Origin: an uncultured Collinsella sp.
GTDB taxonomy: Bacteria > Actinomycetota > Coriobacteriia > Coriobacteriales > Coriobacteriaceae
DNA length: 42,374 bases
NCBI GenBank assembly: GCA_900544205.1
Contig: UQUG01000008.1
Coordinates: forward strand, 1 to 42,374
Reading direction: 5' to 3'
The position numbers were made by a program, and so were the translations under genes. The notes below the pieces were generated by a model that saw only the letters and a program-made list of their open reading frames with translations, did not search any database and was not told the origin of the DNA. Below are positions 1 to 7,313 of this stretch, in pieces; positions within the stretch are counted from its first letter, which is position 1; each line of letters starts with the position of its first letter.

Positions 1-797
1 GCCTAAAAATCGGCGTCATCGTCAACCCGTTTGCTCCCGGCGAGATCATGCTCGGATGGCTCGCCTACCCCATCACCGTGATCTATCTGGTGGCATTCAC
101 TAACATCATTAACCTCATTGACGGCCTTGACGGCCTGGCGACGGGTATCTGTGGCATCGCATCGTTCACGATGTTCTCGATGGCCGTTCTCTCGGGCCGC
201 ATCGATGCCGCCGCACTCTCCATCGCGTTGTTTGGCGCCTGCTTGGCCTTTTTGCGCTACAACTTCAACCCCGCAAGCATCTTCTTGGGCGACTCGGGTT
301 CGCTGCTGCTGGGCTTTGCTCTTGGTTCCATCTCGCTGCTCAACGTGAGCCGCACCGCCGCGCTCACATCACTCATCATCCCGCTCATCGTGGCCGGCGT
401 GCCCATCATCGACACGTTCAGCGCCATCGTGCGCCGCAAGCGCGCCCACATTAGCATTGGGCAGGCCGACAAGGGCCACATCCACCACCGCCTCATTCAA
501 GAAGGCTACAACCAAAAGCAGGCCGTACTACTCATCTACGCCTGGTGCATTATGCTTTCGGCCGGCGCCGCCGCCATCAATCAGGTCGAGGTCCCCATGC
601 GCGTGCTCATCTTTACCGTGCTCGCCATTGGCTCGGCGGCCTTCGCCAAGCACCTGCACCTGTTTGAGCCCGTGCTGCGCCACCATTACAACAAGCGCAC
701 GCACGAGGACGAGCTGGTAACCCCCGACGACCCCGCCTTTAAGCAGGAAGAGCAGGCAGCCGAGGAGCGCAAAGAAGAGCGCCACCACAAGCTCTAG
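1..797 (+). CDS. Undecaprenyl-phosphate sugar-1-phosphate transferase, WecA/TagO/MraY family (5' end missing)
   Basis: The reading frame is open from base 3, so the gene starts before the window; 264 residues are visible. The family is a multi-pass membrane enzyme that moves a GlcNAc- or related sugar-1-phosphate from a UDP-sugar onto undecaprenyl phosphate, the first step of wall polymer or surface polysaccharide synthesis. Seen directly: the Asp-rich motif NLIDGLDGLATG, the FLGDSGSLLLGF motif, PIIDTFSAIVRR, and the HIHHRL loop typical of WecA/TagO rather than MraY. Several hydrophobic segments fill residues 20-220, followed by a charged, Glu/Lys/His-rich cytoplasmic tail. The exact sugar cannot be told from sequence. 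No clear terminator follows the stop. Confidence 0.9.
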   Translation, partial: LKIGVIVNPFAPGEIMLGWLAYPITVIYLVAFTNIINLIDGLDGLATGICGIASFTMFSMAVLSGRIDAAALSIALFGACLAFLRYNFNPASIFLGDSGSLLLGFALGSISLLNVSRTAALTSLIIPLIVAGVPIIDTFSAIVRRKRAHISIGQADKGHIHHRLIQEGYNQKQAVLLIYAWCIMLSAGAAAINQVEVPMRVLIFTVLAIGSAAFAKHLHLFEPVLRHHYNKRTHEDELVTPDDPAFKQEEQAAEERKEERHHKL

Positions 798-967
798 GGC
801 AAGCTGCCGAGGATGTGCCAAGGCACCGTTAGCCAAGCACGGCCGCGCCGCACCCATCGCACATGCCGCACCACGCGCGTCCCTCTCCCGTCCCTCGCCT
901 ACTTACGCACCACCCCTCCAATAAACGCGTTATCATCTTGACCCATGAACATACGTTAGGAGCAATC

Positions 968-2017
968 ATGCCAAACGAGAACAGCTACGAAGTCGCGCTG
1001 CAAAAGAGCAACGCCATTCGCGAGGGCCTGACCAAGACGCCCGAGAAGTTCACCATGCTCACCGGCGACCGCCCCACCGGCCGTCTGCACCTGGGCCACT
1101 ACTTCGGCACCCTCAAGGGCCGTGTTGAGCTGCAGAACATGGGCGCCAAGACCAACGTGCTCATCGCCGACTACCAGGTCATCACTGACCGCGACACGAC
1201 CGAGCACATCCAGGACAACGTGTACAACATGGTCATGGACTACCTTGCCTGCGGTATCGATCCCGACAAGACCATGATCTACGCGCACTCCGCCGTGCCC
1301 GCCGCCAACCAGCTCATGCTGCCGTTCCTGTCGCTGGTGTCCGAGGCCGAGCTGGCGCGCAACCCCACCGTCAAGGCCGAGATGGAGGCCTCGGGCCATG
1401 AGCTTACCGGCCTTCTGCTCACCTACCCGGTGCATCAGGCCTGCGACATCCTGTTCTGCAAGGGCAACGTGGTGCCCGTCGGTCGTGACCAGCTGCCGCA
1501 CATCGAGCTCACCCGCACCATCGCCCGCCGCTTTAACAACCGCTACGGCAAGGTGTTCCCCGAGGTCGACGCGCTGCTGTCCGAGACCCCGCTGCTGCCC
1601 GGCCTGGACGGCCGCAAGATGAGCAAGAGCTACGGCAACGCCATCAACATCTCGATGACCGCCGAGGAAACGGCCAAGCGCATCAAAAAGAGCCAGACCG
1701 ACTCCGAGCGCATGATCACGTTCGATCCCGAGAACCGCCCCGGCGTGTCCGGTTTGCTTTCGACGGCCGCCATCTGCACCGGTCGCTCCGAGGTCGAAAT
1801 TGCCGAGGAGATTGGCATGGGCGGCTCCGGCCAGCTCAAGAAGTACGTGACCGAGGCCGTCAACGAGTACTTCGCACCTATCCGCGAGCGTCGCCAGCGC
1901 TACGAGAACGATCTGGATTACGTGAAGGACGTGCTGCACGAGGGCAACCGTCGCGCCAACGAGATCGCCGAGCAGACCCTGGCCGAGGTTCAGGACGCCA
2001 TGGGCATGGTGTACTAG
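968..2017 (+). CDS. trpS: Tryptophanyl-tRNA synthetase
   Basis: A 349-residue class I aminoacyl-tRNA synthetase that charges tRNA-Trp in the cytoplasm. The HIGH-type motif reads HLGHY (residues 41-45) within TGRLHLGHYFGTL, and the KMSKS loop is exact (GRKMSKSYGN, about residues 215-224). Length fits bacterial TrpS (about 330-350). The start is ATG 968 because AGGAG (958-962) lies just upstream; the frame is open back to 863, but that part has no ribosome site and no family similarity. It is monocistronic: a strong terminator follows at 2052. I see no T-box or leader peptide with Trp codons in the 170 bp upstream, so control is not evident. Confidence 0.96.
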   Translation: MPNENSYEVALQKSNAIREGLTKTPEKFTMLTGDRPTGRLHLGHYFGTLKGRVELQNMGAKTNVLIADYQVITDRDTTEHIQDNVYNMVMDYLACGIDPDKTMIYAHSAVPAANQLMLPFLSLVSEAELARNPTVKAEMEASGHELTGLLLTYPVHQACDILFCKGNVVPVGRDQLPHIELTRTIARRFNNRYGKVFPEVDALLSETPLLPGLDGRKMSKSYGNAINISMTAEETAKRIKKSQTDSERMITFDPENRPGVSGLLSTAAICTGRSEVEIAEEIGMGGSGQLKKYVTEAVNEYFAPIRERRQRYENDLDYVKDVLHEGNRRANEIAEQTLAEVQDAMGMVY

Positions 2018-2051
2018 ACCGATCTGCTGGCTTGAGCTTTCGATTGCTTTA

Positions 2052-2081
2052 GGGCGGGCGCTATGGCGTCCGCCCTTTTTT
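2052..2081 (+). terminator. Rho-independent terminator of trpS
   Basis: GGGCGG (2052-2057) pairs with CCGCCC (2070-2075) around a short loop and is followed by six T. It lies 35 bases after the trpS stop. Confidence 0.93.
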
Positions 2082-2126
2082 GTGCCCGACCGGTTCGACT
2101 CTGCCCATTGCACTCCCCCGACAAAC

Positions 2127-2170
2127 GGGGACGGGCCCGCCGGCAGTCAGTTGCCAGCGGGCCCGTTCCC
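2127..2170. repeat. GC-rich inverted repeat in the trpS-MGMT gap
   Basis: ACGGGCCCGC (2131-2140) pairs with GCGGGCCCGT (2157-2166); an inner GGCA/TGCC adds to the stem, and the outer flanks extend it with one mismatch. There is no T run, so it is not a standard terminator. The 328-base gap 2082-2409 holds this hairpin and the repeat at 2354-2394; I see no gene or promoter in the rest. Confidence 0.7.
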
Positions 2171-2353
2171 GAAGTACACCGTTGAATCGCACAGAGGGGA
2201 GGGATGCGAATCAAACTCAACAGGGCAGGCTTTTTCATCGCCTATTGCCTGCTCCGTTGCTGAATACAATATAGTTCACCGTGGTTTACTTTGTAGCATC
2301 AATATTCGCCGCCATAGCTTCTCCATAAGTTAGCCTCGGTAAACCTACAACGG

Positions 2354-2394
2354 AAAACCGCCACAAAGGGGACAGGCACCTTTGTTGTAGTTTT
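2354..2394. repeat. Intergenic hairpin repeat, CCACAAAGG family, copy 1 (degenerate)
   Basis: The arms AAAACCGCCACAAAGG and CCTTTGTTGTAGTTTT flank the loop GGACAGGCA, with mismatches. It is the most diverged of four copies in the window (others at 4398, 5357 and 37727). It lies 15 bases past the stop of the minus-strand MGMT gene, so it may also act as a stem at that mRNA's 3' end. Confidence 0.75.
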
Positions 2395-2409
2395 GACACG
2401 AACGAGCTG

Positions 2410-2730
2410 TTAGAGTCCGGCAGGCCAGCGACAAGCGCCCAGATCGACGTGCATGTCGTCCCTAAACGCCACACCCTCCCCTAGCAAAAGCTCACGTTGA
2501 GCATCGGGACCGCCAAAAGCAAAACCCTCGCATATACGCCCGTCGGCAAACACCACGCGGTGACAGGGAATCTCGCCGGGGCGCGGATTGCTATGCAGGG
2601 CATACCCCACGTAGCGCGCACTTCGTGGACGACCGGCAAGCAACGTCACCTGACCATACGTGGCGACCATCCCCTCGGGGATCTGCTCGACCACCTCGTA
2701 CACCCGTTCAAAAAAGCCCTCAGACGCCAT
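2410..2730 (-). CDS. MGMT-family (Ada C-terminal domain) DNA alkyltransferase-like protein
   Basis: A 106-residue protein made only of the DNA-binding/active-site domain of O6-methylguanine-DNA methyltransferases. The sequence has the winged-helix part VYEVVEQIPEGMVATYGQV and the active-site motif IPCHRVV with the acceptor Cys present. Alkyltransferase-like (Atl) proteins replace that Cys, so this one may transfer alkyl groups; it belongs to the short class resembling YbaZ/COG3695. The start is ATG 2730, with GGGAG upstream and full agreement with the domain start; the open frame upstream to 2979 runs through an inverted repeat and is not coding. It acts on DNA in the cytoplasm. It stands apart from degV by a 27-bp-arm inverted repeat. 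Confidence 0.88.
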   Translation of the reverse strand: MASEGFFERVYEVVEQIPEGMVATYGQVTLLAGRPRSARYVGYALHSNPRPGEIPCHRVVFADGRICEGFAFGGPDAQRELLLGEGVAFRDDMHVDLGACRWPAGL

Positions 2731-2764
2731 CGCTCGCTCCCTTCTCCGCATTAACAGCATAAAG

Positions 2765-2854
2765 AAATGATCCCTTGGGGACGGAGGAAAATGGATCATT
2801 CGCGGCCTCCGTGCGGTCGATGATCCGTTTTCCTCCGTCCCCAAGGGATCATTT
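2765..2854. repeat. Long perfect inverted repeat (27-bp arms), MITE-like
   Basis: Bases 2765-2791 are the exact reverse complement of 2828-2854, and pairing continues inward through TGGATCAT/ATGATCCG with little interruption, leaving a short loop. The arms contain CTTGGGGACGGAGG, whose GGGGAC core recurs in the repeats at 7210 and (as GGGGACAGG) at 2354 and 37727. It fills most of the gap between degV and the MGMT gene. Confidence 0.9.
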
Positions 2855-2867
2855 GTTGGCGGGTCGG

Positions 2868-3722
2868 TTAGTTGGCGGACTGGAAGAAGGCTACTGCTAC
2901 GGCGCCGGGGCCAACGTGGGTACCGATGGTGGCGCCGATGGTGTGAACGGGCAACTCGCCCTCGGTGTGGCCAGCCCACAGTGCAGCGCTGTCCTCGATA
3001 TACTTCTTGAGCACCGCATCCGAAAGACCCGTATAGCCGAGCGCCAGCGGCATGGAAAAGTCGATGCCGCCCGCCTTTTCGACCTTTTGGTTCAGCAGGT
3101 TGCGGCCGTTCTTGGAACCGCGCGCCTTGCCCAGCTGCACGATCAGACCGTCCTCGACAGCCACCACAGGCTTTACGTTGAGCAGCGTGCCCACGGCGCC
3201 GGCCGCAGCAGACAGACGACCGCCACGCACCAGGTACTCCAGCGTCTCGAGCAGGCCGATAACCACCACACGGTCGCGCACGGCCTCGACAGCCGCCGCG
3301 ATCTGAGATGCACTGCGGCCCTCGTCCACCAAGCGCAGCGCATACTCGACCAGGACGCGCTCGCCCAGGGTGACGTTGTTGCTGTCTACCACGAACACGT
3401 CGCCACCTGGCGCCTCGGCAAGTGCGATACGGGCACTCTGATTGGTGCCTGATAGCTTAGCGCCCACGGTAATAATCACAGCCTCATCGCCGGCTTCACG
3501 AACCTCGGCGATGGCCTGCGAAAACGCGTACGGGTTGACCTGGCCGGTCTTGGGCAGCTCATCGCGCTCCACGAGCATCTCGTAAAAGCGCTGGTGATCG
3601 ATGTCGATGCCATCCATGTACACATCGGTGCCAAAGGTGACGGACAGCGGCAAAACGGCCAGTGCTGGGTGCTCGGCCGGCGACATATCGCTTGCGGAAT
3701 CGGTAATAATGCGGACGGACAT
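2868..3722 (-). CDS. DegV family fatty-acid-binding protein
   Basis: A 284-residue cytoplasmic protein of the DegV/FakB fold. Family members bind a fatty acid and, with a FakA kinase, can deliver it as an acyl-phosphate. Seen: the N-terminal motif RIITDSASDMSP and the signature KLSGTNQSARIA (about residues 85-96), whose Ser/Thr contacts the lipid carboxylate in known structures. The start is ATG 3722, preceded by AAAGGA with good spacing; an upstream open stretch to 3827 has no family similarity. No FakA partner is in the window. A MarR regulator lies 119 bases upstream in the same direction, so MarR control of lipid uptake is possible but unproven. Confidence 0.9.
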   Translation of the reverse strand: MSVRIITDSASDMSPAEHPALAVLPLSVTFGTDVYMDGIDIDHQRFYEMLVERDELPKTGQVNPYAFSQAIAEVREAGDEAVIITVGAKLSGTNQSARIALAEAPGGDVFVVDSNNVTLGERVLVEYALRLVDEGRSASQIAAAVEAVRDRVVVIGLLETLEYLVRGGRLSAAAGAVGTLLNVKPVVAVEDGLIVQLGKARGSKNGRNLLNQKVEKAGGIDFSMPLALGYTGLSDAVLKKYIEDSAALWAGHTEGELPVHTIGATIGTHVGPGAVAVAFFQSAN

Positions 3723-3841
3723 AGCGAATCCTTTCTTGCGCAGGTCCCGCGCAGGGAATTTTGACAGCAAGGCCCCGGCACGGTATACGCGCTCAAACAG
3801 GACTATGCAGTTGTTAATTGGAAGCAAATGCCTTGGCGGCC

Positions 3842-4291
3842 CTACAGCTCGCGCAGGGTGTTGAGAATCGTGCGCAGCGATGCGTACATCTGCTCGCGCT
3901 GCTCCACGCCCATGGTCTTTCCGGTGGTATCGAGCACTTCGCGAATGATGCGATCGGCTTCATTCATGCTCTCGCCGCCCAGCGTGGTCAGGCGAACCGG
4001 GGCACGGTACTTGACGGCAGCATCGCCCGAGTCGTCGACCTCGACGTAGCCGCCCTCCTCCAGGTGAGCCAGCGTACGCGAAACGGCAGCGCGGGTCACG
4101 CCGGCCATGCGGGCGAGGTCGGCACCGGTCAGGCCGTCCTTGCTGCGCTCCAGATAGTACAGGCACATGACGTCGGAGCCCTTGAGGCCCAGCCTTGCGC
4201 CCTCGGACGTCTTGATGCGCTGGATCTCCTTGTAGAGGCCGCTAATCAGTCCGACAAAGTCCTCAAAACGTGTCTCGTCGTTCTGCTGCAT
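3842..4291 (-). CDS. MarR family transcriptional regulator
   Basis: A 149-residue winged-helix repressor-type protein. The DNA-binding core is seen at about residues 40-105: LKGSDVMCLYYLERS, then LTGADLARMAGVTRAAVSRTL (helix-turn-helix), and a wing ending YRAPVRLTTLGG. Helical ends would form the dimer interface. The start is ATG 4291, with AAAGGCGG upstream. It precedes degV on the same strand and may control it, as MarR-type FabT regulators control fatty-acid genes in Firmicutes. This link is inferred from position only. I see no clear dyad operator in the gap. Confidence 0.9.
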   Translation of the reverse strand: MQQNDETRFEDFVGLISGLYKEIQRIKTSEGARLGLKGSDVMCLYYLERSKDGLTGADLARMAGVTRAAVSRTLAHLEEGGYVEVDDSGDAAVKYRAPVRLTTLGGESMNEADRIIREVLDTTGKTMGVEQREQMYASLRTILNTLREL

Positions 4292-4397
4292 GTGAGACGA
4301 CCGCCTTTCGCTTGCATGATGCTAACGGGTAAACATCTTAGCCGTACCGAGGAGTCCTCCATACCCAGATATCCCATTTGTTAACCCATCAACATAA

Positions 4398-4437
4398 AAA
4401 CCACCACAAAGGTGCCTGTCCCCCTTTGTGGTGGTTT
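4398..4437. repeat. Intergenic hairpin repeat, CCACCACAAAGG family, copy 2
   Basis: AAACCACCACAAAGG (4398-4412) pairs perfectly with CCTTTGTGGTGGTTT (4423-4437) around TGCCTGTCCC. It lies between the B3/B4 gene stop (4464) and the MarR gene start, on the 3' side of the former. Confidence 0.92.
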
Positions 4438-4463
4438 ACGACGAACGCGGGCCGCAGGAATTC

Positions 4464-5183
4464 CTACAGCTCCACGCACGGATTCTCGTGCGTCACCAGC
4501 GTCTTGACGACAACTGTGGCGCCAAGATAACGCTCAAGCAACTCAGCAAGGCGATCGATTGCGGCCTGGCAATCCCCCATCCGCTCGGGCTCCACGCACT
4601 CAATCGCCAGGAAAGCGTCCGCCGAATCGTCGGACAGCGCCGTGCGAACGCCGTCGCGCCAGTTCCAGCAACGGCACACAGCACCCGCGTCATCGATATA
4701 GGCAAGCTCACCGGGCAGCGTCGGATCGTCCGTCTCCTCACCAAGCGGCAGGAACGCGTCGCCGCCGTCGGTCACCGTCAGGCGCAAATTACCCTCAATA
4801 GCATGCAGATCCTCACCGCCCACGGGCAGCGCGTAGGTCAGCGAAACCGTATTGTAGATGTCCACCGCCGGCGTGATGTGGCCGACCGGCTTGCCTTTGA
4901 GCACGCGCTTGAGCAGGTTCTCAATGGAGCACCGCGCACCCTTCTTGGTCTTAAACTGACGATACGCCTCACGCCACGCCTTGACCGGCGCGTTCTCGCT
5001 GATGGTGTCGCTCGTCAGGTGACGCTCCGCATCAATGTTGGCGCGGTCGAGCAACGCGGCGATCGCATCCACGTCTTCCTGGGGAATCTGTGCCGCGGGC
5101 TTCATGCCCTTTACGACCACAACTCCGATAGCCGCCTGCGGGAACAACTCCCAAAACGAATCCTCGGCAACAAAACTCTTCAT
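4464..5183 (-). CDS. B3/B4 domain-containing protein (PheRS beta-chain-like domain)
   Basis: A 239-residue cytoplasmic protein. The centre (about residues 60-215) matches the B3/B4 fold of the phenylalanyl-tRNA synthetase beta chain: WREAYRQFKTKKGARCSIENLLKR, then PAVDIYNTVSLTYALPVGGEDL. Stand-alone B3/B4 proteins (COG3382) are common in bacteria; they are suspected tRNA-editing or amino-acid-binding factors, and the function is not settled. The start is ATG 5183, with GGGAG upstream; an in-frame ATG at 5207 is less likely. It has its own promoter (5328-5356) and a leader with a terminator-like hairpin, which suggests transcription attenuation in response to a translation-related signal. Confidence 0.85.
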   Translation of the reverse strand: MKSFVAEDSFWELFPQAAIGVVVVKGMKPAAQIPQEDVDAIAALLDRANIDAERHLTSDTISENAPVKAWREAYRQFKTKKGARCSIENLLKRVLKGKPVGHITPAVDIYNTVSLTYALPVGGEDLHAIEGNLRLTVTDGGDAFLPLGEETDDPTLPGELAYIDDAGAVCRCWNWRDGVRTALSDDSADAFLAIECVEPERMGDCQAAIDRLAELLERYLGATVVVKTLVTHENPCVEL

Positions 5184-5227
5184 GTGCTCTCCCTTCATAG
5201 CGTGCACCCGAATGCGGGCGCCTAAAC

Positions 5228-5286
5228 AAAAAGCGCCCTTACGACGGCCACCTTCAAAGTCCTACGGTGCCGCCACAAGAGCGCTT
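5228..5286 (-). terminator. Attenuator-like terminator hairpin in the leader of the B3/B4 gene
   Basis: On the minus strand, AGCGCTCTTGTGGCGGCACC (5285-5266) pairs with the stretch 5252-5232 (GGTGGCCGTCG, then AAGGGCGCT), followed by five T (5232-5228). The stem has a few mismatches. It lies between the promoter and the start codon of the gene it would control, so it would cut transcription short unless opened. The segment GGCGGCACCG resembles a T-box core, but the leader is too short for a full specifier stem. Confidence 0.65.
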
Positions 5287-5327
5287 ACGCTGCCCCCATC
5301 CGGAGAAGGGGGCGATATGTCAGGCGT

Positions 5328-5356
5328 ATTGTAACCCGAGTTATCCGCTCGAGCAA
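5328..5356 (-). promoter_or_regulatory. Sigma-70-type promoter of the B3/B4 gene
   Basis: Reading the minus strand: TTGCTC (5356-5351), a 17-base spacer, and TACAAT (5333-5328). The transcript would start near 5321, giving a leader of about 140 bases before ATG 5183. Confidence 0.6.
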
Positions 5357-5393
5357 AACCACCACAAAGGTGCCTGTCCCCTTTGTGGTGGTT
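5357..5393. repeat. Intergenic hairpin repeat, CCACCACAAAGG family, copy 3, overlapping the pckA stop codon
   Basis: AACCACCACAAAGG (5357-5370) pairs perfectly with CCTTTGTGGTGGTT (5380-5393). The pckA stop codon (5392-5394) shares two bases with the arm, so the hairpin begins at the very end of that gene and could act in its termination. Confidence 0.92.
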
Positions 5394-7062
5394 ACAGGCG
5401 GAGTCCCAGCAGGCCGCGGCCGCGGTGACGAGCCTCGGCGGGCACCTGGGCGTGCGGGCCGGCGGCCTTTACGGAATCGGGCAGGTGCGAGTACTTCTTC
5501 TCAAAGTTCTCCTCGAACATCACAGCCAGGTTGTGCACGGCCTCGTCGTAGCGCGCGGTGCTTTGCCAGTACTGACGCGGCACCAGGATGCCGTCGGGCA
5601 CGCCGTGGCACGTGGTGGGAATGTCGACGTTAAAGATGTCGTCGTGCACGAACTCGCTGTCCTCGATGGTGCCGTCGAGGGCGCGCGCGACCAGGGAGCG
5701 CGTGTAGGCAAGCTCAATGCGATGCCCCACGCCGTAGCCGCCGCCGATCCAGCCGGTGTTGACCAGGTAGACGCGCGTGCGGCCGTCGGCGATGCGCTCG
5801 CCGAGCATTTTGGCGTAGACCATGGGGTCGAGCGGCATAAACGGCTCGCCGAACAGCGAGGAGAACGTGGGCGTGGGCTCGGTGACGCCGACCTCGGTGC
5901 CGGGAATCTTGGCCGTAAAGCCCGTCACAAAGTGGTACATGGCGGCGTCGGCCGTCAGGCGCGAGATGGGCGGCAGCACACCAAAGGCGTCGCAGGTCAG
6001 GAAGAGCACGACGCTCGGGGTGGTGCCCATGCCCTTGGTCCACGCGTTAGGAATGTGCTCCACGGGGTAGGCCACGCGCGTGTTATGCGTGATCGAGACG
6101 TCGTCGTAGTTGGGCTTACGGTTCTCGTCGAGCACCACGTTTTCGCAGATGGCGCCAAAGCGGACGGCGTTGAAGATCTCGGGCTCGTGGAAGGCATCCA
6201 GGCCCTCGCACTTGGCATAGCAGCCGCCCTCGATATTGAAGATGCCCATGTCGGACCAACCGTGCTCGTCGTCGCCGATCAGCAGGCGCGTGGGGTTGGC
6301 CGAAAGCGTGGTCTTGCCGGTGCCGGACAGGCCAAAGAACACAGCGGTCTCGTGCGTGACGGGGTCCATGCTAGCTGAGCAATGCATGGGCAGCACGTCA
6401 TCCTCGACGGGCAGCAGGTAGTTCATGACGCTGAAGATGGACTTTTTGATCTCGCCGGAGTAACCGGTGCCGGCGACCAGGATCACGCGCTCCTGGAAGT
6501 TGATGACCACGGCGGCACTGGAGTTGAGGCCCTTAATCGCAGGGTCGCACTGATAACCGGGGGCGGCCAGGACGCAGAAGTCCGGCTCGCCGGTGCGCGC
6601 AATTTCGCGGGCGAGCGGACGAGCGAGCATCTGCTTAATAAAGAGCGCCTGGCTGGCACGCTCACAGGCGACGAGCAGGCGGCGCGTGTGGTTGCGGTCG
6701 GCGCCGGCCATGCCGCGCGTGACGAAGACATCGCGCTCGTTGAGATAGTCGACGATGCCGGCCTTAATGGCCTCGTAGCTCTCGACGGACAGCGGGCGGT
6801 TGACGGCGCCCCAGGCGATCTTGTCGTGCACGTCGGGCGTGTCGACGATAAAGCGGTCGTTGGGCGAACGGCCGGTGCGCTCCCCCGTCTCGATCACAAG
6901 CGCGCCGTTAGAGGCCATGCAGCCCTCTTCGCGCCGGATGGCATACTCGACGAGCTCGGCCGCCGGTAGGTCAACCAGCAGGCGGGGCTGGCTCTCGGCG
7001 GGATCTTCGACCAACGTAAGACCAAAGTTGGACAGTACTTCTGCAGGGGTAACACCAGGCAT
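5392..7062 (-). CDS. pckA: Phosphoenolpyruvate carboxykinase (ATP)
   Basis: A 556-residue cytosolic enzyme that interconverts oxaloacetate + ATP and PEP + CO2 + ADP. In fermenting gut anaerobes it often runs toward oxaloacetate. Seen: GERTGRSPNDRFIVD, the P-loop GLSGTGKTTLSA (about residue 245), the metal/substrate motif MHCSASM, and NTGWIGGGYGVG near residue 440. The start is ATG 7062, with a perfect AAAGGAGG five bases upstream; the open frame beyond it is not family-like. The last 20 or so residues (AQVPAEARHRGRGLLGLRL) run past the usual family end (AGP), and the stop sits in a repeat arm. A 16-bp perfect palindrome 75 bases upstream of the start is a likely operator. Confidence 0.96.
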   Translation of the reverse strand: MPGVTPAEVLSNFGLTLVEDPAESQPRLLVDLPAAELVEYAIRREEGCMASNGALVIETGERTGRSPNDRFIVDTPDVHDKIAWGAVNRPLSVESYEAIKAGIVDYLNERDVFVTRGMAGADRNHTRRLLVACERASQALFIKQMLARPLAREIARTGEPDFCVLAAPGYQCDPAIKGLNSSAAVVINFQERVILVAGTGYSGEIKKSIFSVMNYLLPVEDDVLPMHCSASMDPVTHETAVFFGLSGTGKTTLSANPTRLLIGDDEHGWSDMGIFNIEGGCYAKCEGLDAFHEPEIFNAVRFGAICENVVLDENRKPNYDDVSITHNTRVAYPVEHIPNAWTKGMGTTPSVVLFLTCDAFGVLPPISRLTADAAMYHFVTGFTAKIPGTEVGVTEPTPTFSSLFGEPFMPLDPMVYAKMLGERIADGRTRVYLVNTGWIGGGYGVGHRIELAYTRSLVARALDGTIEDSEFVHDDIFNVDIPTTCHGVPDGILVPRQYWQSTARYDEAVHNLAVMFEENFEKKYSHLPDSVKAAGPHAQVPAEARHRGRGLLGLRL

Positions 7063-7136
7063 GGGGCCTCCTTTAAAAGCGCGACACATGGACGCGGCGC
7101 GCACTTTACTCACGTAAAGCCCGTTGTACCCGATAT

Positions 7137-7152
7137 GCAAAAACGTTTTTGC
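7137..7152. promoter_or_regulatory. Perfect 16-bp palindrome upstream of pckA, candidate LacI-family operator
   Basis: GCAAAAACGTTTTTGC reads the same on both strands. The central CG flanked by A and T runs is the layout of LacI/CcpA-type operators. It lies 75 bases upstream of ATG 7062, where it could control pckA by carbon source. The regulator is not in the window. Confidence 0.5.
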
Positions 7153-7209
7153 GGCAAGGGCGGCAAGCCCGCCCAACGGTCAAAAATCGCAGGCAAGCGG
7201 CCTAGTCAT

Positions 7210-7313
7210 TGGGGACGTTCTTGAACAGGCAACATTCAAGGAGTGTCCCCAGATGCCGGCACTTAGGGACGTTCCCAAAGTGCCGGCACATAAGGAACGT
7301 CCCTAAGTGCCGA
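7210..7313. repeat. Two adjacent long inverted repeats after lctP
   Basis: First hairpin: TGGGGACGTTCTTGAA (7210-7225) against TTCAAGGAGTGTCCCCA (7235-7251), nearly perfect. Second: GCCGGCACTTAGGGACGTTCC (7255-7275) against 7294-7314, one mismatch; its loop carries a further TGCCGGCA. Both share GGGAC-GTTC. The outer arm touches the lctP stop codon (7314-7316). No T run follows. They may serve as 3' stems for lctP, or be passive repeat insertions. Confidence 0.85.

Noticed and set aside
863..967. An earlier start of trpS at 863
   Set aside because: The added 35 residues have no family similarity and no ribosome site; AGGAG points to ATG 968.
5184..5356. A full T-box riboswitch before the B3/B4 gene
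   Set aside because: Only about 140 bases lie between promoter and start codon, too short for a normal specifier stem, and the core match GGCGGCACCG is imperfect. It is kept as an attenuator of unknown signal.
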